Positions 8,626 through 17,018 of a DNA stretch of 64,000 bases are shown here, piece by piece. The notes below the pieces were generated by a model, which saw only the letters and a list, made by a program, of their open reading frames with translations, was not told the DNA's origin and did no database searches. Origin of the DNA: Chitinophaga sp. HK235 (lineage in GTDB: Bacteria > Bacteroidota > Bacteroidia > Chitinophagales > Chitinophagaceae); NCBI RefSeq assembly GCF_018255755.1, contig NZ_CP073766.1:7438501-7502500 (forward strand), read 5' to 3'. The position numbers and the translations under genes are program-made. Each line of letters begins with the position of its first letter. The stretch's first letter is position 1.

Positions 8626-10050
8626 ATGAACGTGATGATGAAAAAAATTGTTTTACCGGTTCTGTCGGCTTTATTGCTGACCGCTGCGTCCCTAAGGGCA
8701 CAGCAACGGCCCAACATCGTATTTATCCTGGCAGATGACCTGGGATATGGTGATCTGGGTGTTTATGGCCAGCAAAAGATCAAGACGCCCAACATCGACC
8801 GTATTGCCCGGCAGGGGATGTTGTTCACCCGTTTTTATGCAGGCACTTCTGTTTGTGCACCTTCCCGTTCTTCTCTGCTCACCGGCCAGCACACCGGACA
8901 TACCTACGTGCGTGGCAATAAGGAAATAAAGCCTGAAGGCCAGGAACCGCTGGCAGATACGGTACAGAGTTATGCTAAAATGTTACAACAGGCAGGTTAT
9001 GTTACCGGCGCCTTCGGTAAATGGGGGCTGGGCATGGTAGGCACCAGCGGTGCTCCTGATAAAAAAGGATTCGATGTTTTTTATGGCTATAACTGTCAGC
9101 GCCAGTCGCATCGTTATTATCCCACTCATCTGTGGAGCAATAACACAAAGATAGATCTGGAAGGCAATGACCTTACACAGAAAAAAGTCTATGCGCCTGA
9201 GCTGATACAACAACAAACACTGGCCTTCATAGAAAACAACAAAAACAAACCATTTTTCCTGTTTGTACCGTCTGTTCTGCCACATGCTGAGCTGCAGGGT
9301 CCCGACGATCAGTATTACAAACAATATGAAAATGCTTTTGAAGAAAAGCCTTATAAAGGGAATGATTACGGTCCTGGTGCTCTGGTACCCGGTTATGCTT
9401 CTGTAGCCAAACCGCATGCTACGTATGCCGCTATGGTGAGCCGTCTTGATGCCTATGTAGGACAGATACTCGACAAACTGGACCAGCTGGGACTCACTCA
9501 AAACACCATCGTTATCTTCAGCAGCGACAATGGTGCTCATCGTGAAGGTGGTGCCGATCCGGTGTTCTTCAATAGCTCCGCCGGTTTACGCGGTTTTAAA
9601 CGGGATCTTTATGAAGGGGGTATCAAAACGCCTTTCATCGTAAAATGGCCCGGCAAAGTAAAAGCAGGTAGCCGCAGCAACTTCATCGGTGCCTTCTGGG
9701 ACCTGATGCCGACCTTCACTGAAATAGCAAATGCTCCCAAACCTCCTTACACCGATGGTGTGTCTATTGTCCCTGCCCTTACCGGAAAAGGCAAACAGGC
9801 ACAACATCCTTATCTGTACTGGGAATTCCACGAAGATAACGGCACACAGGCTGTGAGGATGGGTAAATGGAAAGGCATCCGTAAAGAAGTGACGAAAGAT
9901 CCGCATGCACCCATAGAGCTGTATGATCTCGATAAAGATCCTGCGGAGCAGCATAATATTGCTGCCGCACATCCTGATATCGTGAAGAAAATAGATGGTT
10001 ATATGTCGGAAGCACATGTGGAGAGCCCGGCCTTCCCCTGGAAACGTTGA
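8626..10050 (+). CDS. Secreted arylsulfatase (S1 family)
   Basis: Type I sulfatase of 474 residues with a signal peptide ending near LRAQ. The catalytic motif is CAPSRSSLLTG, in which the Cys would be oxidised to formylglycine. Metal-binding aspartates are in NIVFILADDLGYGDLG and in SSDNGAH, and GKWGLG is the usual conserved block. It removes sulfate esters from an organic substrate, here probably a glycan in the periplasm or at the cell surface. It is the third gene of the susCD set and starts 9 bp after the susD stop. A formylglycine-generating enzyme would be needed and is not in the window. The ATG at 8626 could be replaced by those at 8635 or 8638 (MMKKIVLP). Confidence 0.93.
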   Translation: MNVMMKKIVLPVLSALLLTAASLRAQQRPNIVFILADDLGYGDLGVYGQQKIKTPNIDRIARQGMLFTRFYAGTSVCAPSRSSLLTGQHTGHTYVRGNKEIKPEGQEPLADTVQSYAKMLQQAGYVTGAFGKWGLGMVGTSGAPDKKGFDVFYGYNCQRQSHRYYPTHLWSNNTKIDLEGNDLTQKKVYAPELIQQQTLAFIENNKNKPFFLFVPSVLPHAELQGPDDQYYKQYENAFEEKPYKGNDYGPGALVPGYASVAKPHATYAAMVSRLDAYVGQILDKLDQLGLTQNTIVIFSSDNGAHREGGADPVFFNSSAGLRGFKRDLYEGGIKTPFIVKWPGKVKAGSRSNFIGAFWDLMPTFTEIANAPKPPYTDGVSIVPALTGKGKQAQHPYLYWEFHEDNGTQAVRMGKWKGIRKEVTKDPHAPIELYDLDKDPAEQHNIAAAHPDIVKKIDGYMSEAHVESPAFPWKR

Positions 10051-10065
10051 TGTATTTTGATACAA

Positions 10066-10090
10066 CTGATGCTCCTGATAAGCGAAGATA
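10066..10090 (+). repeat. 3'-end repeat, copy 1 (after sulfatase)
   Basis: CTGATGCTCCTGATAAGCGA followed by AGATA, starting 16 nt after the sulfatase stop and reading in the same direction as that gene. Three more copies are seen at 12691-12714 (-), 14565-14588 (+) and 14691-14717 (-). Consensus CTGATGCTCCTGATRRRCGA plus AGAT. Confidence 0.65.
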
Positions 10091-10095
10091 GAAGC

Positions 10096-10123
10096 AAGGG
10101 CTGACCTTTGAGGGGCAGCCCTT
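10096..10123. terminator. Hairpin between convergent sulfatase and protease genes
   Basis: AAGGGCTG and CAGCCCTT pair as an 8-bp stem around a 12-nt loop in the 78-bp gap between convergent genes. The flanking T-richness is weak, so this is a probable bidirectional terminator rather than a clear one. Confidence 0.5.
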
Positions 10124-10128
10124 CCAGA

Positions 10129-11130
10129 CTATTTACAAATCTGCGCCTTAAAATAACTTCCTACCTTCGCATGAAAACCGGGTCGAAGAATGATACTTTC
10201 GGTGCCCGACGTCACCTGAAGGTTAAAGACTGTAGTAGAATTTGCTTCCATCGTATAACTTACACCAGCAATATGGTTAAGTTGTCTATAGGCATTGATC
10301 TCAGCACTTTGGTTACTCTTGATGAGATCAGGTTTATCAATAGTAATCGCTTCCCGGAGAACAGGTCCTTTCAGCATACTATATCTTTCATTAATAACCC
10401 TTACATCATCTTCTCTGCTTGCAGTCCCTAAAGGCAGTCCCATATAGGTCAGTTTGGGAGTAGAGAAATATGGGATCGGAGCGGTTGTAACACCATTATT
10501 TGCAACCGATCCATAAGCCATAATAGTATGTACGTACTTACCTTGCTTATCCTTTAATTTTGTAAATACATAGCCATGCCCATAGGGAAAAGGATAATTG
10601 CTTGAATCCAAAGCCAATTCATGCCTGCAGCCATACAAATGCCCGATTTCATGGGCCATGGTGAATCTTGGAACAAGTAAAAGTGACTTCATTGCGCAAA
10701 AGGCCCCATCCCTGTTCACGCCTATTCCCCATCCTATACCTGCATATTGCCCGTCCATGGTAATTAATACGCAAACATCGGCATGATAGAATCTGCGCAG
10801 ATCTTTAAGCTGGCCGAAAGGGCCCGTGCCGATTCTTGCACCTTCCCGGAAATCATCAAGACTTTTGCTCAAATCATTTGTTTCATTGTAATAAACCTGT
10901 ATAGCCCTTACAAGTCGTGCGCTGTGATTTATGCCACTGTTTTTATAAGCGAGGTTCATGCTATCTATGCTTGGCTGTATCAAGGATTTAAGCGGATTAG
11001 GGTCCGTTACTTTATCCGTATAAGCTACCAATATTCTGGTGTCAGTTGTAAAGCTGGTATCACAGGGTTGTTGTGCATAACTCTTTCCCAGCCATAATAA
11101 AAGAATGGACAATATGATTTTCTGCTTCAT
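10129..11130 (-). CDS. Secreted metzincin-type zinc metalloprotease
   Basis: Protein of 333 residues with a signal peptide (MKQKIILSILLLWLGKSYAQ). The extended zinc-binding motif HEIGHLYGCRH (HExxHxxGxxH) lies at about residues 160-170, followed by a Met-turn candidate TIMAYGS, which places it among the metzincins (reprolysin/M12B-like). The C-terminal ~70 residues end in ESIILRPGFHAKVGSYFKA, a short beta-rich segment often seen at the end of secreted Bacteroidota proteins; its role is not certain. It lies 10 bp after the tail-fibre-like gene on the same strand, so both are probably one transcript. Protease class is well supported; substrate is unknown. Confidence 0.85.
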   Translation of the reverse strand: MKQKIILSILLLWLGKSYAQQPCDTSFTTDTRILVAYTDKVTDPNPLKSLIQPSIDSMNLAYKNSGINHSARLVRAIQVYYNETNDLSKSLDDFREGARIGTGPFGQLKDLRRFYHADVCVLITMDGQYAGIGWGIGVNRDGAFCAMKSLLLVPRFTMAHEIGHLYGCRHELALDSSNYPFPYGHGYVFTKLKDKQGKYVHTIMAYGSVANNGVTTAPIPYFSTPKLTYMGLPLGTASREDDVRVINERYSMLKGPVLREAITIDKPDLIKSNQSAEINAYRQLNHIAGVSYTMEANSTTVFNLQVTSGTESIILRPGFHAKVGSYFKAQICK

Positions 11131-11140
11131 AGGACTGGTT

Positions 11141-12631
11141 TTAGTGTTGATTTATTTTTTCTCTAAGTATGGCATTCTCTTTTTCTACTGCTTTAATGCG
11201 TTTGTCCTGATCAATTACATACAGTGTGAGTTCTTCGATTTTTTGCAGCAGCAGGGCATTCATATTGCCCAGGTTAATACCCTCTTTCTTTACGGTTTCT
11301 TCTGAAGGTATTTCGGGGAGGTGTTTGTTAGTGCTGATAAAATCTTCTACCTCCTGCAGTGTTCTTAAAGAATATTTTTTATCAAAAACAAAATCGGGCC
11401 AGGGACCGGATTTAACTTCCACCTCACGGGCACCGATTTTACCTTCTACGGCCAGTTTGTAGTCTCCGGGGTCCTTGGTCCCGATACCAACATTGCCATT
11501 CCCCTTTATACGCATTGTTTCAGTGAATGCCGCACTGGAACCATAGCCAAACGCGATGTCACTATTCTTTCCATTGGTATATATCTGCAGCAGATAATTT
11601 TGGATTCCCAGGCCAAAGTTGAGGGCTGAATCACCATAAAGTGAAATTTTAGCGCCCACATGGCTGGCAAAACTAAGTGGGGCTCCTGGCTTTTTATTGC
11701 CAATACCTATATTACCATTGTTCACGATCGTCATCAGTTCTTTGGATTGAGAAGTATCCAGGAAGTTATCCGTGCTGAACGAAAGGGTTTTACTTGCCAT
11801 CAGTCTTATCGAACTGTTATCGTATAATTCCATTCCTCCAACAACGCCACTTTTAATGTAATGATCAATCGTTCCGAATTTGATGATTCCGTAGGTAAAC
11901 CCGGGGCCGGAAGTAAAGAGCAAACCCGGAGTACTGCTACCTGCGATCGTTAATTTTTCGGTGGGAGTGGAAGTACCAATGCCCACATTACCATTCCCTT
12001 TAATACGCAGGTTTTCGGTGAAATACTCGCTCGAACCATAACCAAATGCAATATCACTCGTTTTTATATCTGTGTGTACCTGAAGTAATAAAGATTGAAC
12101 TCCAATGCCGTAGTTGGCGCCGGAATTACCCCAAAAAGAAATTTTATCCCCTGCGGCCCTGGCAAAATTAAGTGGGAAGCCAGGGTCTTTCATACCAATA
12201 CCGATATTACCATTCCCTCTTATTCGTACCTTCTCGGTGAAATTGTCGCTGGAACCATAGCCGAACGCGAAATCACTTCCGATTTTATCCGTAAATATCT
12301 GGAACAACGCAGGTCCGATTCCCAGTCCGAAATGAGTTTTGCCATAGTTCCATAATGAAATCTTATTACCCACTATGGAAGGGAAAGTTATAGGGGCTAT
12401 AGGAGCGGATGTTCCAATGCCTATGTTCCGGACTTTATAACTGAAATGTTCCTTGGCTTCGGTAAAATAGATATCGTAGGAGCCATCCGGGTTTTTTGGA
12501 CCCCACTTCCACTCAGGAGCCTGTCCCCAGGCAGTAATGCTTTTAAGTAGAAAAAAACAAATAAACAGGGAAATGTGCTTTATAGCCGATTGTGGCAGCT
12601 GTATAGAAGCTGTTGATGCATTTTTTCTCAT
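11141..12631 (-). CDS. Secreted tail-fibre-like protein with triplicated module
   Basis: Protein of 496 residues with a signal segment (ISLFICFFLLKSITAWG). Three copies of a ~70-residue module carry the pattern G.KIS..G.S...GLGIQ..LLQI.TD..SDIAFGYGSS..FTE..RIKGNGNVGIGT. The C-terminal domain (WPDFVFDKKYSLRTLQEVED, then NKHLPEIPS and LGNMNALLLQKIEELTLYVI) ends in a coiled coil. The same C-terminal domain recurs in the protein at 49741-50469. Such beta-repeat proteins resemble phage tail fibres but are common as secreted proteins in Bacteroidota. I prefer the ATG at 12631 (MRKNASTAS) to the one at 12691 because it places the hydrophobic signal near the N-terminus. Function is unknown; adhesion or surface binding is a guess. 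Confidence 0.7.
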   Translation of the reverse strand: MRKNASTASIQLPQSAIKHISLFICFFLLKSITAWGQAPEWKWGPKNPDGSYDIYFTEAKEHFSYKVRNIGIGTSAPIAPITFPSIVGNKISLWNYGKTHFGLGIGPALFQIFTDKIGSDFAFGYGSSDNFTEKVRIRGNGNIGIGMKDPGFPLNFARAAGDKISFWGNSGANYGIGVQSLLLQVHTDIKTSDIAFGYGSSEYFTENLRIKGNGNVGIGTSTPTEKLTIAGSSTPGLLFTSGPGFTYGIIKFGTIDHYIKSGVVGGMELYDNSSIRLMASKTLSFSTDNFLDTSQSKELMTIVNNGNIGIGNKKPGAPLSFASHVGAKISLYGDSALNFGLGIQNYLLQIYTNGKNSDIAFGYGSSAAFTETMRIKGNGNVGIGTKDPGDYKLAVEGKIGAREVEVKSGPWPDFVFDKKYSLRTLQEVEDFISTNKHLPEIPSEETVKKEGINLGNMNALLLQKIEELTLYVIDQDKRIKAVEKENAILREKINQH

Positions 12632-12690
12632 AGATAGATTTGGTTTATGGGGTGATGAATAGACTATTTGAAGTATGGGGTATGATGTCA

Positions 12691-12714
12691 ATCTTCGTTT
12701 ATCAAGAGCATCTG
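12691..12714 (-). repeat. 3'-end repeat, copy 2 (after AraC gene)
   Basis: On the minus strand the sequence reads CAGATGCTCTTGATAAACGA followed by AGAT, 15 nt after the AraC-gene stop and in its direction. The stop codon itself sits in CCGCTGATAC, which also resembles the start of copy 4. Confidence 0.55.
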
Positions 12715-12729
12715 GGGGATCTGTATGTA

Positions 12730-13629
12730 TCAGCGGTCCCGGAAGGCGATAGGTGCCAGCGTAGTCTGTTTGCGGAAGAAGTTGGAGAAATGGGCCAGCT
12801 CTTCAAAGCCAAGGCTGTAGGCTATTTCAGAAATGCTCCAATCTGTTTGTTTCAGGAGGATTTTGGCTTCCTGCAGTATCCGGTTGCTGATTAATTCGGT
12901 AGTTGTTTTGCCGGTATGTTCCTTTAATACTTTATTGAGATGATTGACATGTACTGCCAGACGGCCAGCGAAGTCCTTAGCGGTGCGGAGTGCTATTGTC
13001 TGTTGGGATGATGCTATGGGGAACTGTCTTTCCAGTAATTCGATGAACAGGGAGGATATCCTTGCGGAGGCCGTATGGGTTGGATATAATGCGGTGGCTG
13101 GTTGCAGCTTCTGTCCGTAATGTATCAGCTCCAGCACATAGTTGCGCAGCAGATCGTATTTATATACATAGTCGGCCGACAGCTCTTTGTACATCTTCTT
13201 AAAAATACTAGTGATCTCTTCTGCTTCTTCATCCGATACCTGAAAAACAGGATATCCGCCGGGCCGGAAGATGGGCAGTTCTTCCAACACGACTCCGCTT
13301 TTATTTTTGGTGAGAAACTCATCGGTAAAAATGCAGAAATATCCGCCCTGCTGATCTTCCAGCGGTACCCAATTGTAGGGTATTCTGGGTGTGGCAAACA
13401 ACAACGCGTTTTTTTCGATATCAATGACCTTGTCAGCATATTCTGCCCGGTTTTTGCCCGTGATAATGCTGATCTTATAGTAAGCACGCCTGTTGTAGGG
13501 CATTTTATATTTATCTGCTTTCAGCTCATCGGTCTTAAAAATATTAAAATGGCCGATCTCCTTATGGATACCTTCAGGTATCAGGGAAGCGGTTTCTTTA
13601 TAAAACGCTTCCAGAGAAGTAATGTCCAT
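12730..13629 (-). CDS. AraC-family transcriptional regulator
   Basis: Protein of 299 residues from the ATG at 13629 (MDITSLEAFYKE). The N-terminal ~180 residues form a cupin-like sensor part (PYNRRAYYKISIITGKN, FATPRIPYNW). The C-terminal ~100 residues hold the double helix-turn-helix (DFAGRLAVHVNHLNKVLKEH and WSISEIAYSLGFEELAHFS). A longer reading from 13653 is possible, but a TACCTTTG promoter element at 13651-13658 would place transcription start after that codon, so 13629 is preferred. It is divergent from the SDR gene at 13780, and AraC/SDR pairs of this kind usually mean the regulator controls the oxidoreductase. The ligand is unknown. Confidence 0.9.
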   Translation of the reverse strand: MDITSLEAFYKETASLIPEGIHKEIGHFNIFKTDELKADKYKMPYNRRAYYKISIITGKNRAEYADKVIDIEKNALLFATPRIPYNWVPLEDQQGGYFCIFTDEFLTKNKSGVVLEELPIFRPGGYPVFQVSDEEAEEITSIFKKMYKELSADYVYKYDLLRNYVLELIHYGQKLQPATALYPTHTASARISSLFIELLERQFPIASSQQTIALRTAKDFAGRLAVHVNHLNKVLKEHTGKTTTELISNRILQEAKILLKQTDWSISEIAYSLGFEELAHFSNFFRKQTTLAPIAFRDR

Positions 13630-13650
13630 AGTCCGTATGTTTGCGATATT

Positions 13651-13658
13651 CAAAGGTA
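13651..13658 (-). promoter_or_regulatory. TAnnTTTG -7 element for the AraC gene
   Basis: TACCTTTG on the minus strand (CAAAGGTA on the plus strand), 22 nt before the chosen ATG. No clear TTG -33 element is at the right distance. Paired with an identical octamer for the divergent SDR gene at 13741-13748. Confidence 0.45.
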
Positions 13659-13740
13659 CAAAAAGCAGCCCACCCCGGTTTTATTTGAATTTTGCAAATA
13701 ATGGATTGATGCATACAAACAGGCAGATCAGCAACAGCGG

Positions 13741-13748
13741 TACCTTTG
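13741..13748 (+). promoter_or_regulatory. TAnnTTTG -7 element for the SDR gene
   Basis: TACCTTTG, identical to the octamer of the divergent AraC gene, 32 nt before the SDR ATG at 13780. No clear -33 TTG was found. Confidence 0.45.
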
Positions 13749-13779
13749 TATCGTGATAAACAATTCAAAGCAAACGAAT

Positions 13780-14544
13780 ATGACAGCAAATAAAAAAATA
13801 GCGCTGGTAACCGGCGGCAGCCGCGGCCTGGGAAAAAATATGGCCATCAACATCGCCAGAAAAGGCTTCGATGTGGTGATCACCTACCATAGCAGAAAAG
13901 AAGAAGCACAGCATGTGGTTGCTGAAATAGAAAAGGAAGGCGCTAAAGCAGTAGCGCTGCAGTTAAATACAGGGGACGTAAAAAGTTTCCCGGCTTTTTT
14001 CAAACACCTGAAAACCGCACTGAAAAATACTTTTCACGCAGACCATTTCGACTTCCTGATCAACAACGCCGGTATTGGTATCCATAAACCATTTATAGAA
14101 ATCACGGAAGAGGATTTTGACGAGTTGATGAACATACACCTTAAAGGTGTGTACTTCCTGACACAGCAGGCCTTACCACTGCTCAATGATGGTGGTCGTA
14201 TCGTCAACCTCTCTTCCGGACTGGCACGTTTTACCACGCCTGGATACTCCGCCTATGCCGCCATGAAAGGCGGGGTGGAAACGCTGACCCGATATATGGC
14301 TAAAGAGCTGGGCACCAGAGGTATTGCCGTCAATATCGTAGCACCCGGTGCCATAGAAACAGACTTCGGTGGCGCTATTGTCCGCGATAACCCTACCGTG
14401 AACAAAATGGTGGCAGAAGCTACTGCACTGGGCCGTGCCGGCCTGCCGGATGACATCGGCGGCGTAGTGGCTTTCCTGTGTACAGAAGATGCCCGGTGGA
14501 TTAATGGACAGCGGATAGAGGTGTCGGGCGGAGCCAACCTGTAA
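13780..14544 (+). CDS. Short-chain dehydrogenase/reductase (SDR)
   Basis: Classical SDR of 254 residues, NAD(P)-dependent. The Rossmann glycine motif is TGGSRGLGKN, the structural motif is NNAGIG, and the catalytic residues are the Ser in NLSSG and the YxxxK of YAAMK. The end (ARWINGQRIEVSGGANL) is typical of the FabG/3-oxoacyl-ACP-reductase-like group. The sequence does not fix the substrate. The start at 13780 (MTANKKIALVTGG) is preferred over an upstream GTG at 13753 because it gives the standard length before the glycine motif. It is divergent from an AraC regulator with matching promoter octamers and probably its target. Confidence 0.93.
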   Translation: MTANKKIALVTGGSRGLGKNMAINIARKGFDVVITYHSRKEEAQHVVAEIEKEGAKAVALQLNTGDVKSFPAFFKHLKTALKNTFHADHFDFLINNAGIGIHKPFIEITEEDFDELMNIHLKGVYFLTQQALPLLNDGGRIVNLSSGLARFTTPGYSAYAAMKGGVETLTRYMAKELGTRGIAVNIVAPGAIETDFGGAIVRDNPTVNKMVAEATALGRAGLPDDIGGVVAFLCTEDARWINGQRIEVSGGANL

Positions 14545-14564
14545 CGGTGATTTATATGATGCCG

Positions 14565-14588
14565 CTGATGCTCCTGATGGGCGAAGAT
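14565..14588 (+). repeat. 3'-end repeat, copy 3 (after SDR gene)
   Basis: CTGATGCTCCTGATGGGCGA followed by AGAT, starting 21 nt after the SDR stop and in the gene's direction. It has the same core as copy 1. Confidence 0.65.
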
Positions 14589-14624
14589 CTTAGCGGAGAT
14601 ATAAAGAGATATAAGATATAAAAC

Positions 14625-14666
14625 AAAACAGAACAGCCACCGATGATACGGTGGCTGTTCTGTTTT
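14625..14666. terminator. Strong bidirectional terminator, 18-bp perfect stem
   Basis: AAAACAGAACAGCCACCG pairs perfectly with CGGTGGCTGTTCTGTTTT around the loop ATGATA. A-rich and T-rich ends on both sides serve both the SDR gene (+) and the GH3 gene (-), which converge here. Confidence 0.9.
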
Positions 14667-14690
14667 ATATTCAAGTTAATCTTTGCTTAT

Positions 14691-14717
14691 GTCTTCGTTC
14701 ATCAGGAGTATCAGCGG
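14691..14717 (-). repeat. 3'-end repeat, copy 4 (overlaps GH3 stop)
   Basis: On the minus strand CCGCTGATACTCCTGATGAA followed by CGAAGAC. The TGA of CCGCTGA is the stop codon of the GH3 gene, so the element begins inside the coding sequence. Confidence 0.6.
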
Positions 14718-16984
14718 TTCCAGGAGATTTTTGCAGACCTGGTGTCCGCAGAGTTGGTGCCGATACGGATGATGAATTCACCGGGTTCCCATACGTACTG
14801 CAGATTGCTGTTATAGAACTTCAGGTTTTCCGGGGAGATGCTGAAGGATACTGTTTTGCTTTCGCCGGGCTGCAGGGATATTTTGCGGAAGCCGATCAGG
14901 TCTTGTACGGAGCGTGTTACGGAGGCTACCGGGTCGGTGAGGTAGAGCTGTACTACTTCGTCGCCGGCGTATTTGCCGGTGTTGGTAACGGTTACGCTGG
15001 CGGTGATAGTTTCATTGCCGGCAGGGTTTTGTTTGCTCACTTTTACATCACTGTAGGAGAAAGTGGTATAGCTGAGGCCATAGCCGAAAGGATACAGTGG
15101 TGTATTGGGAACGTCAAGGTAGTCGGATTTGAATTTCTGGAAGGTGGTGCCTTCCAGCGGGCGGCCGGTATTTTTATGGTTATAGAAAACCGGTATCTGT
15201 CCTACATTACGGGGGAAGCTGGCGGTGATTTTACCGGCAGGGTTGTAATGTCCGAAGAGCGCATCAGCGATGGCGTTGCCGGCTTCTGTGCCTGCAAACC
15301 AGGTATCGAGGATGGAAGTGACGTGGGCATCTTCCCAGGTAAGGGTAAGCGGACGGCCATTCATCAGTACCAGTACTACCGGTTTACCTGTTTTTACCAG
15401 TGCTTTCAGCAGCAGTTGCTGACTTTCGGGTATGTTAAGATCGCTGCGGCTGGCGCTTTCACCGCTCATTTCGGAGGCTTCGCCCAGAACGGCCACCACT
15501 ACATCGGCTTTGCCGGCAGCGTCGAGCGCTTCCTGCAGCATGGCTTCCGGCGTGCGGCTGTCTATTTCAGCACGCGGACCAAATACATTCACATTTTTAG
15601 CCAGGGTGGTATCGTTGGTGAGGTTGGCGCCTTTAGCGTAGATCACCTGAACGTTGTTGCCGGCTACGTTTTTAATGCCTTCTCTAACAGTAATGGCCTG
15701 TTGCAGATCACCTGATACCGCCCAGGTGCCGAGCATATTGTTTTTGCTGTCGGCCAGGGGGCCTACGAGTGCGATGGTTCCTTTTTTAGCCAGGGGCAGT
15801 GTCTGGTGGTCATTTTTCAGCAGCACGAAGGAGCGGGCAGCTATTTCGCGGGCAGCGGCCCTGTTGGCAGGTGTCAGGATTTCGTTGGCAGCACGTTCTT
15901 CTTTGATATAACGATAAGGATCCTCGAAGAGGCCCATTTTGTATTTTGTTTCCAGTACGCGGCGGCAGGCGTTGTTGATATCCTGCAGTGTTACTTTACC
16001 TTCCTGAAGGGATTTTTTCAGGGTAGTGAGAAAACCTTCACCTACCATGTCCATATCCAGACCGGCTTTGAGGGCGAGGGCGGATACGGTCTGCAGATCA
16101 CCCATACCGTGAGCGATCATTTCATTGACGGCGGTGTAGTCACTTACTACGAGGCCTTTAAAGCCCCACTGTTTACGCAGCAGGTCGGTGAGCAGCCATT
16201 TGTTGCCCGTAGCAGGAACAGCATCGATATCGTTGAATGATGTCATGATGCTGCCAACGCCGGCGTCGATAGCGGCTTTATAAGGAGGCAGGTAGTATTG
16301 GAACATTTTAATGCGGCTCATGTCTACGGAGTTGTAGTCACGGCCACCTTCAGCGGCGCCATAGAGGGCGAAGTGTTTTACGCAGGCCATGAGGGTATTG
16401 CCTTTACTGTAGTCTTTACCCTGATAACCTCTTACCATAGCTTCGGCGATGCGGGAGCCGAGGTAGGGATCTTCACCGGAGCCTTCTGAGATGCGGCCCC
16501 ATCTGGGATCGCGGCAGATGTCTACCATGGGGGAGTAGGCCCAGGATAAGCCGTCGGCGGTGCCTTCAGCGGCAGCGATGCGGGCGCTGCGTTCTATGAG
16601 GTCCATATCCCAGGAGGCGGAGAGGCCCAGTGGGATAGGGAAGATGGTTTTGTGGCCGTGGATGATATCCAGCCCGAAGATAAGGGGGATATGTAACCGG
16701 GAATTTTTAACGGCGATGTCCTGTATTTTGCGGATCCTATCGGGGCCGGTGATGCCGAAAAGGCCGCCTACATTACCTTTGCGGATGTTGTCATCTACGC
16801 CCTGGCTCATTACCGAGCCGGTGACGGTGCCTCCACCGGGTACTACCAGGTTAAGCTGACCGATTTTCTCTTCCAGTGTCATTTTGCCCATCAGATTGTT
16901 GACATAGGCATTCATTTTGGCATCTTGCTGTGCGTGCGTTTCCGTGGCGACTACCAATAGTAGTCCAAATAGTAGCTTCTTCAT
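14711..16984 (-). CDS. bglX: Glycoside hydrolase family 3 beta-glucosidase (BglX-like)
   Basis: Periplasmic GH3 enzyme of 757 residues with a signal peptide (MKKLLFGLLLVVATETHAQ). The N-terminal TIM-barrel domain has WSPMVD-type residues (SWAYSPMVDICRDPRWGR), VKHFALYGAAEGGRD and the nucleophile Asp in GLVVSDYTAV. It is followed by the alpha/beta sandwich domain and a C-terminal fibronectin-III-like domain (YDLSY-type GYGLSYTTFSYSD). It releases glucose from beta-glucosides. A longer reading from 17101 is possible, but the ATG at 16984 starts the signal peptide and leaves 34 bp after the upstream TolB-like gene. The two genes probably form one operon. Confidence 0.93.
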   Translation of the reverse strand: MKKLLFGLLLVVATETHAQQDAKMNAYVNNLMGKMTLEEKIGQLNLVVPGGGTVTGSVMSQGVDDNIRKGNVGGLFGITGPDRIRKIQDIAVKNSRLHIPLIFGLDIIHGHKTIFPIPLGLSASWDMDLIERSARIAAAEGTADGLSWAYSPMVDICRDPRWGRISEGSGEDPYLGSRIAEAMVRGYQGKDYSKGNTLMACVKHFALYGAAEGGRDYNSVDMSRIKMFQYYLPPYKAAIDAGVGSIMTSFNDIDAVPATGNKWLLTDLLRKQWGFKGLVVSDYTAVNEMIAHGMGDLQTVSALALKAGLDMDMVGEGFLTTLKKSLQEGKVTLQDINNACRRVLETKYKMGLFEDPYRYIKEERAANEILTPANRAAAREIAARSFVLLKNDHQTLPLAKKGTIALVGPLADSKNNMLGTWAVSGDLQQAITVREGIKNVAGNNVQVIYAKGANLTNDTTLAKNVNVFGPRAEIDSRTPEAMLQEALDAAGKADVVVAVLGEASEMSGESASRSDLNIPESQQLLLKALVKTGKPVVLVLMNGRPLTLTWEDAHVTSILDTWFAGTEAGNAIADALFGHYNPAGKITASFPRNVGQIPVFYNHKNTGRPLEGTTFQKFKSDYLDVPNTPLYPFGYGLSYTTFSYSDVKVSKQNPAGNETITASVTVTNTGKYAGDEVVQLYLTDPVASVTRSVQDLIGFRKISLQPGESKTVSFSISPENLKFYNSNLQYVWEPGEFIIRIGTNSADTRSAKISWNR

Positions 16985-17018
16985 CTCGTGTATTTTAAAA
17001 TTCGTTGGCCAGGTGCTG

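Noticed and set aside
9051..9070. Extra copy of the 3'-end repeat (GCTCCTGATAAA inside the sulfatase gene)
   Set aside because: Only 10-12 nt match, it is within coding sequence and lacks the CGAAGAT part.
11141..12631. Prophage tail-fibre gene
   Set aside because: It has a Sec signal peptide and no phage structural, terminase or integrase gene is near; such proteins are ordinary secreted proteins in this phylum.
14651..15715. Long plus-strand open frame opposite the GH3 gene
   Set aside because: Antisense shadow of the GH3 coding sequence; no domain, and the minus-strand gene is certain.
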